From NCBI GenBank assembly GCA_034509735.1, contig JACGWO010000012.1, positions 4,588,001 to 4,652,000 of the forward strand: a stretch of 64,000 bases of DNA, read 5' to 3'. Source of the stretch: Sesamum alatum. Taxonomy: Eukaryota > Streptophyta > Magnoliopsida > Lamiales > Pedaliaceae. Positions 1-11,500 of the stretch are shown in pieces; the stretch's first letter is position 1, and every line of letters starts with the position of its first letter. The translations under genes and the position numbers were made by a program. Below the pieces are notes generated by a model that worked only from the letters and a program-made list of their open reading frames with translations, was not told where the DNA came from and searched no databases.

Positions 1-226
1 TATCGACAAATCACTTGACGGGAAACATGATTTTGGGATCGGCCAAATGCAAATGTTGGAATGTCTAGATCTTTTCAAAAACCAGCTATCTGGTGAGATT
101 CCCATAGGCATAGCTGAATTGACTTATCTGGCGATTTTGGACTTATCAAACAACAATTTATCAGGCAGTATTCCATCGGGTACTCAACTGCAGGATTTCA
201 ATGCATCGGTGTTGGACGGAGACTAA
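1..226 (+). pseudogene. 3' fragment of an LRR receptor-like protein gene, broken
   Basis: This segment aligns base for base with about 6961-7190 of the intact receptor-like protein gene downstream: LRR units reading LSGEIPIG, then YLAILDLSNNNLSG and a GTQLQ end-cap start. Near position 30 it has lost one base relative to the intact copy, which shifts the frame. After the LRRs the frame ends at a TAA at 224-226, where the intact gene goes on to the GNNELCG cap, the transmembrane helix and the tail. The copy therefore cannot make a membrane-anchored receptor. The gene body lies off the left edge. It shows that the receptor gene belongs to a tandem cluster. The bases just after the stop resemble one arm of a foldback MITE, which may have caused the truncation. 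Confidence 0.8.
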
Positions 227-255
227 TAGAATGGGTTCGTTGTTAAACGAACGTT

Positions 256-344
256 AAAATGAGGTAAAGTATTTATAATTTTTTAAATAATAAAAAATAT
301 TTATAATTATGTCAAATTTGAGAAGAATTCGGTTATAATTTACC
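256..344. repeat. Single arm of a foldback MITE
   Basis: The segment ends in GGTTATAATTTACCC and contains the phrase TATTTATAATTATGTCAAA, matching one arm of the ~415-bp foldback family seen whole at 30552-30970 and 45284-45695. The other arm is missing. It lies right after the truncated receptor fragment. Confidence 0.5.
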
Positions 345-1269
345 CTCTATAGGCAATTAAAGGTCTAAAATAAAAACAAACACCCCAACATTAAATCTAA
401 ACTGATTTTATTCTCAACCTCCTGAAGCATACTTCCCCTCATTCTTATCCAAACCAAATAGAAATTTACCATTTCTCGTATTTGAAATTTACATTTACCT
501 AACAAGGTAATAAAAATTTTGAAGTTTAAAGTGGGCCTCTGCTCATTTTTTTGAAGTTAAAAATTTTGAAGGTAATAATTTAGACCAATTTTGGTTACTC
601 GACAAAAATAAAAAATGTAATAATATCTGCTCATTTCATATTATTACCCGTATATATACCATTCAGATTAAATGCATTTTTATCCTGTAACTTAAGTTAT
701 TTTGCGTTTTCATCCGTTGACTTTCTAGAATAGCATGTTGGTTCTGCATTATTTTAATTTTCATGATTTCAGCCCTTTTATTTGCCAGATTTCACATCGA
801 CCAGCGAGAAGGGTGAACTCCGATGATAAAAGAACTGACATCGTAAAAATTTAAAAGATGCAGAACCAAAATATTGTCTTGACAAAAATGCTGCCAGAAT
901 TGAGTAAATAAGAAAATAGCCTCAATTTTAAAAATGTCATGTGAGAGGCACATACATATTTTCAACAAGAAGGGTGAACATCAATTGGAAAAAGACTAAA
1001 ATTCACAAAAATTAGAAAAATGTAGGACCAAAATATTAACCTAAAAAATTAAAGAACAAAAACACCAACAAACATAAATTACAAAACAAAAAATACATTT
1101 AAACCTATACCGTTGTCTTCACTCCAATATTATTACGTAAATGAAAGATCCCACTACCACTAGTGAGACATGGCATGACTTGCACTATATATTCATTTTG
1201 AAGTAACTCAAAATTTCAAAATCGATCCTTATTCTTTACTCAAATCAAAATTATATCATATTCTGGATT
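345..1269. other. AT-rich intergenic DNA, nothing recognised
   Basis: No open frame with family similarity, no RNA gene and no clear repeat boundary was seen here. Confidence 0.6.
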
Positions 1270-1508
1270 GGGATAAATGTAATTTACCCCCGTGATATAA
1301 GAACTGAGCAAAAATCCCCCTATGAAAAAATAATTAGCAAATTACCTCCTTGTGTTTTGATAAATGAAGCAAATTACCCCTATCAAGAGAAACATAGGGA
1401 GGTAATTTGCTTCATTTTAAAATTACAAGGGATAATTTGCTAATTAATTTTTCATAAGGGATTTTTGTTCATTTCTTATATCACATAAGGGTAAATTGCA
1501 TTTATCCC
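1270..1508. mobile_element. Foldback MITE, ~240-bp family (copy 1)
   Basis: The left half, starting GGGATAAATGTAATTTACCC, is repeated in inverted form by the right half, which ends GTAAATTGCATTTATCCC, so the whole element can fold into one hairpin. It contains no gene. Flanks read TTCTGGATT on the left and TTCTTGGAT on the right, an imperfect 9-bp direct repeat. Related copies lie at 2908-3153, 21717-21925 and 60828-61001. Confidence 0.75.
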
Positions 1509-1626
1509 TGTTCTTGGATCGATCATTAAAATTTGATCAAGAAAGATATCCAATGGGGTTTTTCCTCCATTGAACTTTATTCATTCTAACATGGCAATTT
1601 GAATTGGCAAAGCATTTTCCTTTTTT

Positions 1627-1876
1627 GGGTAAATTACATTAACACCCCTTGAAATTTGCCCCAATTACACAAATACTCCCTGTTTTTTGTCAAATTATAG
1701 CTACACCCCTTAGGGGTATTAGTGAAATATTTTTCAGGGGGTATTAGTGTAAGCTTTTAAATAGGGCGTGTAGTTGTAATACAATTACAACCTCAAAGGG
1801 TGTAGCTGTAATTTCACAAAAGACATGAGGTGTTTGTGTAATTGAGCCTAACCTCAGGGATGTCACTGTAATTTAC
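1627..1876. mobile_element. Foldback MITE, ~250 bp
   Basis: Begins GGGTAAATTACATTAACACC and ends with GTCACTGTAATTTAC. The two halves are imperfect inverted repeats around position 1750. It is flanked on the right by a T run, so the target duplication cannot be judged. Confidence 0.65.
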
Positions 1877-2195
1877 TTTTTTTTTTTTTTTGGTTTTGGG
1901 TGATTCTTGACTAGTACCGACTTATATCAAATCAAATATCATAATCATTGATTGCGTAAGGGCAATATAGGATTTTAGGTGTTCAGTAAAATCGATGAAC
2001 TGTTCTAATCAATTAGTTCAACTCAAATTGCACCCCAGGTAAAGTTGAATTGGATTGATTTTCGGATAATTTATAAAAAAAATCCCCTAACTCAATTAAA
2101 TCATAAATTACGAATTCGATTGATAGGGGTAGTACCCCATATATGCTGAAAATACATAAATACCCTCAAAAAGAGGTTAAAATTGCATATGGGCC

Positions 2196-2660
2196 TGATG
2201 ACCCGCGTAAACACAGTCGAGTCGCTACCCGTGACCCGACCCGGATACGCGACCCGAAACCCGAACAAGAGGACCCGAGATCTAGACCGTTGGTCTCCTG
2301 ACAGCTGAAGGCTTGAGATGACGCCACGTGGACCAGGCAAGTACACATACTTGGCTCTATAAATACTCATGTTCTACCGCATTAATGGTAAGACATTTTT
2401 GGATAGCATTCGACCTATCATTCTACCTAGATCGCATTTTTGCCATCTCAAGTTTGAGCTGACTTAAGCATCGGAGGGTCTTCGCCGGGGACGATCCCGG
2501 CTAGGCTCACGTTTGCTCTCTTCTCAGGTACTCTTACTTTCCAGGTGACAGGTGGAGATGCTAACTTAGACGTCACCAAAGATCGTTACCCGCTATCCGT
2601 TATCCGAATCAGTCAAGCACAGACGTCATCAAGAATCGCTACCCATCACCCGGATCATCG
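2196..2660. mobile_element. Solo LTR of a Ty3/gypsy-type retroelement (probable)
   Basis: This GC-richer block begins TGATGACCCG and ends CGGATCATCG, near-inverted TG...CA-type ends. It holds a TATA box (TATAAATA at 2358-2365) and, about 110 bases later, the phrase GGTCTTCGCCGGGGACGA, which resembles the R/U5 region of many plant gypsy LTRs. No internal domain or second LTR is present, so a solo LTR is the simplest reading. The boundaries are approximate and no clear 5-bp duplication was found. Confidence 0.55.
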
Positions 2661-2907
2661 ATGATTGTCGAATTGAACTTGGCATAAAATCTTAAAAATA
2701 CATGTGTCGGAAGTTACTTGGCCATGAACTCGAGTCAAGTCAAGCAGGGCAGCAGCTGCTAACAAGACCTTAAATGGGTCATTCAATATTTTAGTACTAA
2801 TTTATTTAACGTAATTGTCATCCTATTTTTTTCGATTTGGAAAACCTTGATTTTCTGGAAATTACATATTAATATATATATATATATATATGTGATAGAT
2901 ATTTTCT

Positions 2908-3153
2908 AAGGGATAAATGCAATTTACCCCTTGTGATATAAGAAATGGGCAAAAATACCCCTGTGAAAAAATAATTAGCAAATTATCCCTTGTGCTCTTA
3001 AAATGAAGCAAATTATCCCCCTGTATTTTCCCTTAATAGGGGGATAATTTGTTTCATTTCTCAAAATACAGAGAAGTAATTTACTAATTATTTTTTTACA
3101 AGGGAATTTTTGCTTATTTCTTATATCACAGAGGGGTAAATTGCATTTATCTC
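2908..3153. mobile_element. Foldback MITE, ~240-bp family (copy 2) with 10-bp TSD
   Basis: Near-complete inverted-repeat structure, similar throughout to the copy at 1270-1508. The flanks are an exact 10-bp direct repeat, GATATTTTCT (2898-2907 and 3154-3163). This length is typical of Mutator-like elements (9-11 bp). Confidence 0.8.
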
Positions 3154-3501
3154 GATATTTTCTGAGACTGAGGCCAAGAATCCAGTAAGCTTCTTCAAGA
3201 CCACTTCGTTTACTCTCTTCAAAAAATCATGTCGTCTCATAGTCACCCTGTGGAGAAACTCAGGCCTTGTTTATTCGTTTTAAGTAAATTACTTTTTCAA
3301 AAATTGAAAACTGTAAATGAAAACACAAACAAGCATTTTAAAATTGCTGCCTCAAATTCAAAGATGACATCTTTTTTAAGACCATTTTTTTTCTAAGACC
3401 GGAACCACAGGTCTTTTTTTATTCTTGATTGATGTATATATAATCATACATATATATATATATACACATAGAGGGGTTGTTTTCTTGAATGAGTCCATAA
3501 A

Positions 3502-4623
3502 GGGATTATTTTCATTTTAATCCCTGTATTTTTCATTGATTTTCAAAATTATCTTTTTTTTTTGTTGTTATTTTTGAATTTCATCCTTTCGGTAGAATTC
3601 CGACCAATTTTTCAAATCAAGAAAAGGTTTTTGTCAAAAATGTCCTGTTTTCATAATCAATTTCAATTTAATTCTTTATGACCGTCGGAATTTGACCGTT
3701 TGAAGGCTATTATTAACAATTGAAATTTGGCCTTTTGTCATATGATGCAATTAGAAAGAAAATGTACAAATCAAATTTACCTGGTTGGTATGCTTGGCTG
3801 ACTTGGATCGGTTATGGCCTTCTTGTTGCCATGGAGGTGGACCGAGACTATGCAAAGGTAGAACACCGCAGAAACTTTGTTGACTTTATCATAAATCTTG
3901 ATTTCGCTACGCTCAATAAGGGTTGTTCGCCAAAAGTCAAGACTGAATTGTGTTTACGCAACGATCCTATTTCGAAAATCTTAATCAATTTAATCCCCAA
4001 ATCAGTTAGCAAGAAAGAAAGGAAATAGAAATTTGGACCAAACGAAGCGAACCTGGAGCAAGCCAGAGTAATCAAAAACATCTTACAAAAGCAAGAAAAA
4101 TTCAGCAAGAGGAATTTGACCGTTTGAAGGCCACTATTGACAATTGAAATTTGGCATTTTGCAAACATACTCCTTTAGAAATATATGATGCAATTAGAAA
4201 TGAAATGTACAAATCAAATTTAACAAAAGCAAGAAAAATTCAACAAGATGTTTGCAAGTATTCAATAACAATCAACCCAATTATTTTACTTATTTCACAT
4301 AAAAATCAGTCATAAACCACGTATCATTTCGAACCAATTATTGTTATGAATCAACAACAAAAAATATATAAGATACTGATGATATATACTATGCCAGTAT
4401 ATTCAAATTTGTCTGACAACCCCAAAAATATATAATATATTGCCATAATATTTTTTAACACAATTTTTTCCTTTTTCTTTTTATAAATATAAATACAAGA
4501 ATATCCTTCCGTTGGAGACAAATTTAGCCAAAATTCAGAAGGACGAAATTGAAAAATAACAAAGCATAATTAAATAATTTTAAAAATAAGTTAAAAACAT
4601 AGGGACTAAAATAAAAATAACCC
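3502..4623. mobile_element. ~1.1-kb foldback element ending 72 bp upstream of the receptor gene
   Basis: Ends are inverted repeats: GGGATTATTTTCATTTTAAT on the left and, on the right, ACTAAAATAAAAATAACCC. A second copy lies at 31861-32986. Flanks GTCCATAAAG and GTCGTAAAG are a degenerate direct repeat. Relative to the other copy this one has an extra central block (about 3770-4080) bordered by a direct repeat of roughly 90 bases (3677-3770 and 4110-4215). The block has an open 102-codon frame, but I recognise no domain in it. A TATA-like motif TATAAATATAAATA lies at 4482-4495. Confidence 0.7.
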
Positions 4624-4694
4624 GTCGTAAAGCTCATAATAACGTTACAACCCTTTCATTAGCCCAAGATCAATTTTCCCTCCCTCCCATTTGA

Positions 4695-7451
4695 ATGGAT
4701 GATCATAAACTACTTCTATTAGTTTTGCATATTCTCTCACTTTCTACGATCTATGCTTTTGTGTCGGCGTCACAAGTCGGGGACGGGGAAGCAAGGTGCA
4801 TAGAGAGTGAAAGACGAGCTCTACTTGAGTTCAAACAAGGCCTTATAGACGAAAACGGCGTTCTCTCGTCGTGGGGTTATGAAGAACGCAAAAAGGAATG
4901 CTGCAGATGGACGGGCGTCGTCTGCAGTAGAAACACTCATCGTGTGATTGGTTTGCAACTGAACGGTGCAAAACTTCGTTACCAGCTAAGAGGTAACATC
5001 AGTCTTGCCCTGCTTGAGTTGCACCATTTGAATCGTTTGGACCTGAGTAACAATGGTTTTCGTGGGAATGGGATTCTGGAATTCATCGGTTCTTTCAAGA
5101 AACTGCAACATTTGCGTCTTGTGAATTGTGGGCTTTCTGGGATTGTTCCTTATCAGCTGGGGAATGTTTCCAACCTGAAAACACTTGATCTCGGATATAA
5201 TCCAGGTCTGGAGGTAGACAACCTTGTCTGGCTTTCTAATCTCTCGTTCTTGTCTCGACTTGATTTGACTGGTCTTAAGATAAGTGACACGAACTGGCTA
5301 CGAGGAATACGGAGGCTCTCTTCTCTTAACGAATTGTACTTGAATTCTTGTGAAATTCCACAACTTACACCATCTTCTCTAGATTTATTTCTTAATTCTT
5401 CTTCTGCATCTCTGGCTTTTCTTGATCTATCAAGTACCGAGCTGAACTCTTTAGTATTTTCTTGGTTAGTGAACACGAGCACGACTCTCGTTAGTGTAGA
5501 GCTGTCTGATAATCGATTAGACGGTCTCATCCCTGATGCGTTTGGAAGTTCCGTTTTTCTTGAGTATCTTGATTTGTCAGGGAATCAGCTTCAAGGTGAG
5601 ATTCCAAGATCATTTTCGAATTTAAGTCGTTTGCACGTTTTGGACTTGTCCCACAATCGACTTTCAGGATTGGTGCCAGAACTGAGAGGGTTTGTTTCAT
5701 TGAGGGAATTACATCTTAGTCATAACAAGCTAACAGGGCTACAAGGTACGAGTTTCGGGCAACTTCCCAAGCTCGAAATCTTGGATGTTTCTTACAATTT
5801 CTTACAAGGCACTGTCTCTGAATCCCACTTCTTGAATCTCCATAGCTTGAAAGAGTTGGATTTATCCTTCAATTCCCTTGTCTTTATTGAGACAACCAGA
5901 GTTTGGATTCCTCCTTTTCAACTAAATGTTCTAAAACTAGCCTCTTGCTACTTGGGACCTCGTTTTCCAGAATGGGTTCAAACTCAGAGTAATATATCAC
6001 ATCTTGATCTTTCTTCGACTGGTGTGTCGGATCGAGTGCCAGAATGGTTGTGGGATTTGTCTCCTGGACTACAATACTTGAATCTTTCTCGTAACGAAAT
6101 AAGTGGTAGAGTTCCAGATTTGTCTTCAAAGTTCTCGGGTTATCCTACGATAGATATCAGTTACAATAACTTTTCAGGCGCCTTACCGTTATTTAACCCC
6201 AACTCCTCGGTATTACAGCTCTCCAGAAACATGTTTCAGGGATCAATTTCGTCGATTTGCACCATCAACTACACTAAGTTGGGGTTGCTTGATCTCTCAT
6301 ATAATCAGTTATCAGGCCAGCTTCCTGATTGTTGGATGAGCATGACAAAGTTATCCATTCTAAATCTGGGAAATAATCACATTTCTGGTGAGATTCCTCG
6401 TACTTTAGGCCAATCTGATTGTTGGCTCCTAGTTACACTGCAGTTGCGAAGCAACAATTTGTCCGGAGAATTGCCTTCCAGTTTGAGGAACTGCCAAACA
6501 TTGAGATTGTTAGATGTTGGAGGAAACCAATTGACAGGGAATTTTCCAGGATGGATAGGAACATATCTTACGCGTTTGATGGTTCTCAGTCTCCGAGGCA
6601 ATGAATTTTATGGAACGATCCCTCCAGAAGTATGTCATCTTACCAAGATTCAAGTCTTGGACGTATCCAGGAACAACATATCAGGAAGAATTCCCCGATG
6701 CTTCAGCAATTTTACTTCTTTGGTTCTGCATAACGGAACAACTCGAAGCTTGATTCCTATCACTGGATTCGTTTTTTCAGATGGTTCTCGCTATGAAATC
6801 GATTCATACATTGAGAATGCACTTGTGCATTGGAAAGGGCAGGAGGAGGAGTACAACAAAACTCTACGATTCCTTAAACTCATTGATCTTTCCGATAACA
6901 CACTCGTGGGGAATATTCCTAAAGAATTCTCCTTGTTGAGAGGATTAATATCCTTGAACCTATCAAGAAACCACTTGACAGGAAACATAGATTCTGAAAT
7001 CGACCAAATGGGAATGTTGGAATCTCTAGATCTTTCCAGGAATCAACTATCTGGTGAGATTCCCATTGGCATGGTTGAACTGAACTATCTGGCAGTTTTG
7101 GACTTATCGAACAACAATTTATCAGGTCAGATTCCGCCAGGTACTCAGCTGCAGGGATTTGATGCAACGGTATATGCTGGAAACAATGAACTCTGCGGGC
7201 GTCCTCTAGCTGCTTGCCTTTCTGCTGGCGGTCCTCGCCCTTCCCCGGCTTTTGATCACAGGAAAGAAGACAACAATCTGGATAGTGGGTTTTACATTTC
7301 TATTGTACTTGGTTTTGTTCTTGGATTCTGGGGAGTCATTGTTACTTTGATGCTCAAAGAGTCATGGAGAAATGGCTATTTTGGCTTCTGGAACAAGATC
7401 TGGAATTGGCTCTATGTGACAACCACCGTATATCTGAGAAGACTGAGATGA
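4695..7451 (+). CDS. LRR receptor-like protein, EIX2-type
   Basis: Single-exon gene for a 918-residue cell-surface receptor-like protein without kinase. An N-terminal signal peptide (about 1-26) is followed by the LRR N-cap (C35, ERRALLEFKQ, then ECCRWTGVVC at 69-77). About 30 plant-type LRRs of the form LxxLxLSxNxLSGxIP follow, interrupted by an island at about 672-720. The C-cap reads GNNELCGRP, then an acidic stretch (RKEDNNLD), a transmembrane helix at about 866-888 with a GxxxG motif, and a short basic tail. The tail has YFGF, fitting the Yxx-hydrophobic endocytosis motif reported for tomato EIX2. Family members bind extracellular elicitors and signal through SOBIR1/BAK1-type kinases; the ligand here is unknown. 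The ATG at 4695 is chosen because it directly precedes the signal peptide. A broken paralogue lies at 1-226. Confidence 0.93.
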   Translation: MDDHKLLLLVLHILSLSTIYAFVSASQVGDGEARCIESERRALLEFKQGLIDENGVLSSWGYEERKKECCRWTGVVCSRNTHRVIGLQLNGAKLRYQLRGNISLALLELHHLNRLDLSNNGFRGNGILEFIGSFKKLQHLRLVNCGLSGIVPYQLGNVSNLKTLDLGYNPGLEVDNLVWLSNLSFLSRLDLTGLKISDTNWLRGIRRLSSLNELYLNSCEIPQLTPSSLDLFLNSSSASLAFLDLSSTELNSLVFSWLVNTSTTLVSVELSDNRLDGLIPDAFGSSVFLEYLDLSGNQLQGEIPRSFSNLSRLHVLDLSHNRLSGLVPELRGFVSLRELHLSHNKLTGLQGTSFGQLPKLEILDVSYNFLQGTVSESHFLNLHSLKELDLSFNSLVFIETTRVWIPPFQLNVLKLASCYLGPRFPEWVQTQSNISHLDLSSTGVSDRVPEWLWDLSPGLQYLNLSRNEISGRVPDLSSKFSGYPTIDISYNNFSGALPLFNPNSSVLQLSRNMFQGSISSICTINYTKLGLLDLSYNQLSGQLPDCWMSMTKLSILNLGNNHISGEIPRTLGQSDCWLLVTLQLRSNNLSGELPSSLRNCQTLRLLDVGGNQLTGNFPGWIGTYLTRLMVLSLRGNEFYGTIPPEVCHLTKIQVLDVSRNNISGRIPRCFSNFTSLVLHNGTTRSLIPITGFVFSDGSRYEIDSYIENALVHWKGQEEEYNKTLRFLKLIDLSDNTLVGNIPKEFSLLRGLISLNLSRNHLTGNIDSEIDQMGMLESLDLSRNQLSGEIPIGMVELNYLAVLDLSNNNLSGQIPPGTQLQGFDATVYAGNNELCGRPLAACLSAGGPRPSPAFDHRKEDNNLDSGFYISIVLGFVLGFWGVIVTLMLKESWRNGYFGFWNKIWNWLYVTTTVYLRRLR

Positions 7452-8542
7452 AGCTCGGGTGCCATGGTTCGTTTACAACGATATCGTGAATTGAGAATTG
7501 TTTAACTTGTGAATTCTTTCAGGGTTGATGTTGATGGTGATAGAAATCAAGAGTTACAGGCAATTAGGAGGGGAGATAGCAGAATAGTGCTCCAAAGAAG
7601 GATGGATTGGATTTTGTTACAACTTTGAAGACACTAGGTAGATAAAGGCACTGAATCAACTTTGAAGGGTGGACAAATTACCACCTCTGTTACAAATTGG
7701 GAAAGAATTATATCAGTCTACTGCAGTAAAAGTACTTATTTTGAATGTAATTATGCTAAAACTGCATCTCCAAAGAAGTTGTATGCTAATACAAAAATTG
7801 CAGGTAACTAGACTTAATTGAAACGTAAGTTGAACTAATTTTATAATAAACAATGTTTCTAAAAACAGAAAAAAAAAAAAAAAAGTATACTTATCCTTAG
7901 AAAATTACAATTCAAAATTAAGTCAATAAACAAATTAAAAACAGAAGAGAAAGAAAAATGTGATGGCATCCAAGATTTTGACTAAACCTTCACAAGTCCA
8001 AACTGATGCATGACATTTTCATAAATGGAGGGATATGGGAATTCCACCCTTCTATTAGTCACTTCGAATGAACAATATGTGCAATCTCAAAGCCACAGAT
8101 AGAAGAAATAAAGGACAATTTACATTTACAAATTAAAACAGAACAGCAACTAGAAAAGTTCATCAGAAACAAATGTGTATCTCACACTAGATACTAGCTT
8201 GAAGGAACATATGTACAGTTAACTTCTGGGGTTTGATCTGTACAGTCCCAGCTGAAATAAATAACACTATCAAGAAAAGAGGAAAACCATCGCGTTGATA
8301 CAACAACCTGCTCGGGGAAGAAATCCGGAGCAGCAAATAAAGAAAAGAGTTGCCTCGCAGATACCTAGGGAAAATTATATGCCACAGATTTCAACATTCA
8401 TGTATTTACAAAATAAAATGCAACCCGGAAGATTTTGTCACCAAAGACAATTTTCCAACAAGAAGAGCGAAGAGCTGCACCTGGAAAAAACTGTGATGCA
8501 GATATTCCGTTTCCATAGTGCGCATTGTGGTTATTTTATTGG
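7452..8542. other. 3' UTR-type DNA between convergent genes
   Basis: AT-rich sequence between the stop codons of the receptor gene (+) and the MAP3K gene (-). It should hold both 3' UTRs. No repeat or RNA gene was recognised. Confidence 0.6.
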
Positions 8543-11500
8543 CTAGAGAGATGTGGATGATGCAAGGGGTCGCTTCACAAAGGGATGATCCAAGAGCTGC
8601 GCAGCAGTTGGCCGCAGACTTGGATCAACTTGTAGACATGTAAGTATGAAGTTCCGTGCATCACTGGAGAGAGAATCAGGAATAGGTGGTCTCTCGCCGC
8701 TTCCTATCCTAAATAATGCTGTCATCTGTCGTATCAGAGAGAACATATGTTATGCTCCGCAAAAACACCATATTTAGTTGTGCGATTGTGAGGGAAATAT
8801 CCACCCCAACAACCTTCATTTAACTGGTAGCTCGAGGAAAGGTTAGCTAGTCATTCACACAATGGACTAGCATGCCAATAAGGAAACACTCGTCCAATGT
8901 GGTTACCAGAGAAATTAACAATGCAAGAATTCCTTGCATATAAAAGATGATAAACTTTAATGGAAGAACATTAATAAGTTTAACTACTGAGATGCTTTTA
9001 CTTACGCATTCCAAATTGGAGTATGGGAAACGTCTGGTTAGCATCTCCAAGACTGTGCACCCAAGGCTCCATATATCTGCTGCAAGCCCATACCCAAGGC
9101 TCCTAACAACCTGCAGCCACATAGATCAATAATCAGTTCTCAGTAAAATGTAGCACCAGAAAACTTTACTGTCCCTCCTCCCTTGACCTGAGCACAAAAA
9201 GGAATGAAATAGGTTGACAGCAGTCACAGCACCAATGAGTATGTTAGATTGTGCAAGGAAGACAAGGATGAACAAATAGTTATACACCCCTCCTTCATGT
9301 ACAATTTATTGTCTTCAGAGACAATGGCTAATGCATGGCATGCGCCTCACATCAGCAAAGTCTGATTTGCACGAGTTAATAAATGACGGTCATTTGAAAA
9401 ATAAGAATGTAGATCAATATCAGGCAAAGGTTTTAGATGGAATTCAGGTGAGAAATAGAGAAGAGGAATTAAATCCAACCAAATTGAAATTAACAATAAC
9501 TGGAAGATGTTACGATTAGGCTGGAAGCGACTTCTTTCAGCATTTCCGCATTCAATTTTGGCTGACAAAAGCAAGAGACCTTCTGAATATTCATAATTGT
9601 ATCCCCCTCCCAGTGTCAATAAAGGTCGTACGATCCATATCTTAAACCGGTCGTACATCTAGATCAAAGAAAAAGACATGAGATGTGGAGTGCTCTTCCT
9701 TGATAGGTACGTCATTTCAGCACTCCATTCTTTTTATTGGGAACCAGTGACCTAATATTTGGGAAATTAAAGCACTCCAGTTTTTTCATATATTAAGGCT
9801 GGGGCAAAACAATAAACTGTCTTAAGTTGTGTTGCAAAAGAGGAAATCTAAACGAACCATTAGCAACTATATTTCTTTTCTAAGAATAACAGACTTCTTG
9901 AGTAGCATATTGGTACAAAATTAGGAATTAGCTGTTTCACTATCCAATTATGCTTATTCGCGCCTTTACTTTCAGACTAGCTAGAAACACGCATTTGTTA
10001 TATAGCACGTCTACATGACAAGGGTCATCTAAGCAAACACACAGTAGAAGTTTTTTACTGTCTTAAACCACAAAAGCACTAGTACTGTATATAACTAAAG
10101 ATTGCAACTTGTATAATTGCCACTTTTCCTCCTAACAGTAATGACGGAGCTGTCTAGTATCAAATTTACAGGGAGACATCTATGATCCCAACAAACCCAA
10201 TCAATATATTAAAGTTCCAGTGGCAAACCTCTGGAGCCATCCACAATGCAGTCCCCTTGCAAGACTTCACATCATTCAACTTAGTGGCCTGCAGAATGAC
10301 ACCATCACAAAGTGTTACATGGAATAGAAACAAAAGTTATAGGAAACCATTTCAAATGCCATTAAAGATGTAAGTAGAAAAAGAGAGAGAAGAAGGGAAA
10401 TGAGAAACAAAACCTTTGCTAGACCAAAATCTGCAAGTTTCACAGAACCATTAGAGTCAACCAAAATATTTGCACATTTTATATCCCTGTACAAGAGAGA
10501 AAGATACGAGACGTTAGCATAATGCAACTTAATAAATCACTTCGCTTATGTAAATGCAACTCACTCAAGCATACTCTAAATCTTGTGGAGTAGATACAGA
10601 TCCTCTCAAACAAATCTTGGCAAAGATGTTTCAATTTTTCCTCTTCCTTCTTAAAAAAAATTGAAATGTACACTTAAGCATTTTTTAAACTCAGTACTAT
10701 AGGAATACAATTTACAATGGAAGCATCAGTGGACCTCAAGATAACATGAACTTAGTCGCTCCTTAAAACCATTTGAAAGAACAACTAGACTCAAAAACTC
10801 ATTTTCACAGGGCTCAAGCAAAACGAAATTTACTATTACCACCATAGAGCTTAAAGCAAAATAATGAGAAATGAAATGCCTAGTCTAATTACCTGTGCAA
10901 CACATTTCTGTCATGCAAATATTTCAAACCATGTAAAATCTGCCTTGTATAAGCAGAGACTTGTGAATCTCGGAGGGTGTATTTCTGGTAAAGGCTCAAA
11001 AGGGAGCCTTTAACAAGCTCAAGGAAAATATAGAGATGTGATTGGTCCTACAGAAAAAGTAAAAGATAAATTTTCAGCACCTTTCAACGTTAGAAGGGAA
11101 TAAAAACATGAGTTTGCAAAAGAACATAATGGGAAAATCTAACATGTAAATGAATAACTTGAAGAAGAAAAGAAAAGAATATAGTGTGAGCTAGAATTCT
11201 TTTCAATATTGCATAAATATATCATGATGAGGAGAAAATGAACTCATCAAGGAAAATAAAAAAATCTAAAAAAGGTTGCAATTGAAGCATCATCATATAA
11301 AACAAAAAGGAAACAAACCACTAACGTTAAGGAAAATGGAATATCAGGGGAAAGGGTTGCTCAGTATTATAGCAGTGCAGAAACTATACCTCCCAAAATA
11401 ATAACCATAATATCAATATCAACCAAAACATAAGAGAGCAGTACCTTCTTTGTGCCATAATACTGGACAATGTTCTCGTGTTCGAACTGACTCAGAAGAG

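Noticed and set aside
2101..2370. Minus-strand open frame of 89 codons
   Set aside because: It lies in the probable solo LTR, and its length is explained by the local GC-rich composition.
3720..4028. 102-codon open frame as a gene
   Set aside because: It starts at a non-ATG codon, lies wholly inside a foldback element, and shows no domain I recognise. It is kept only as possible captured cargo.
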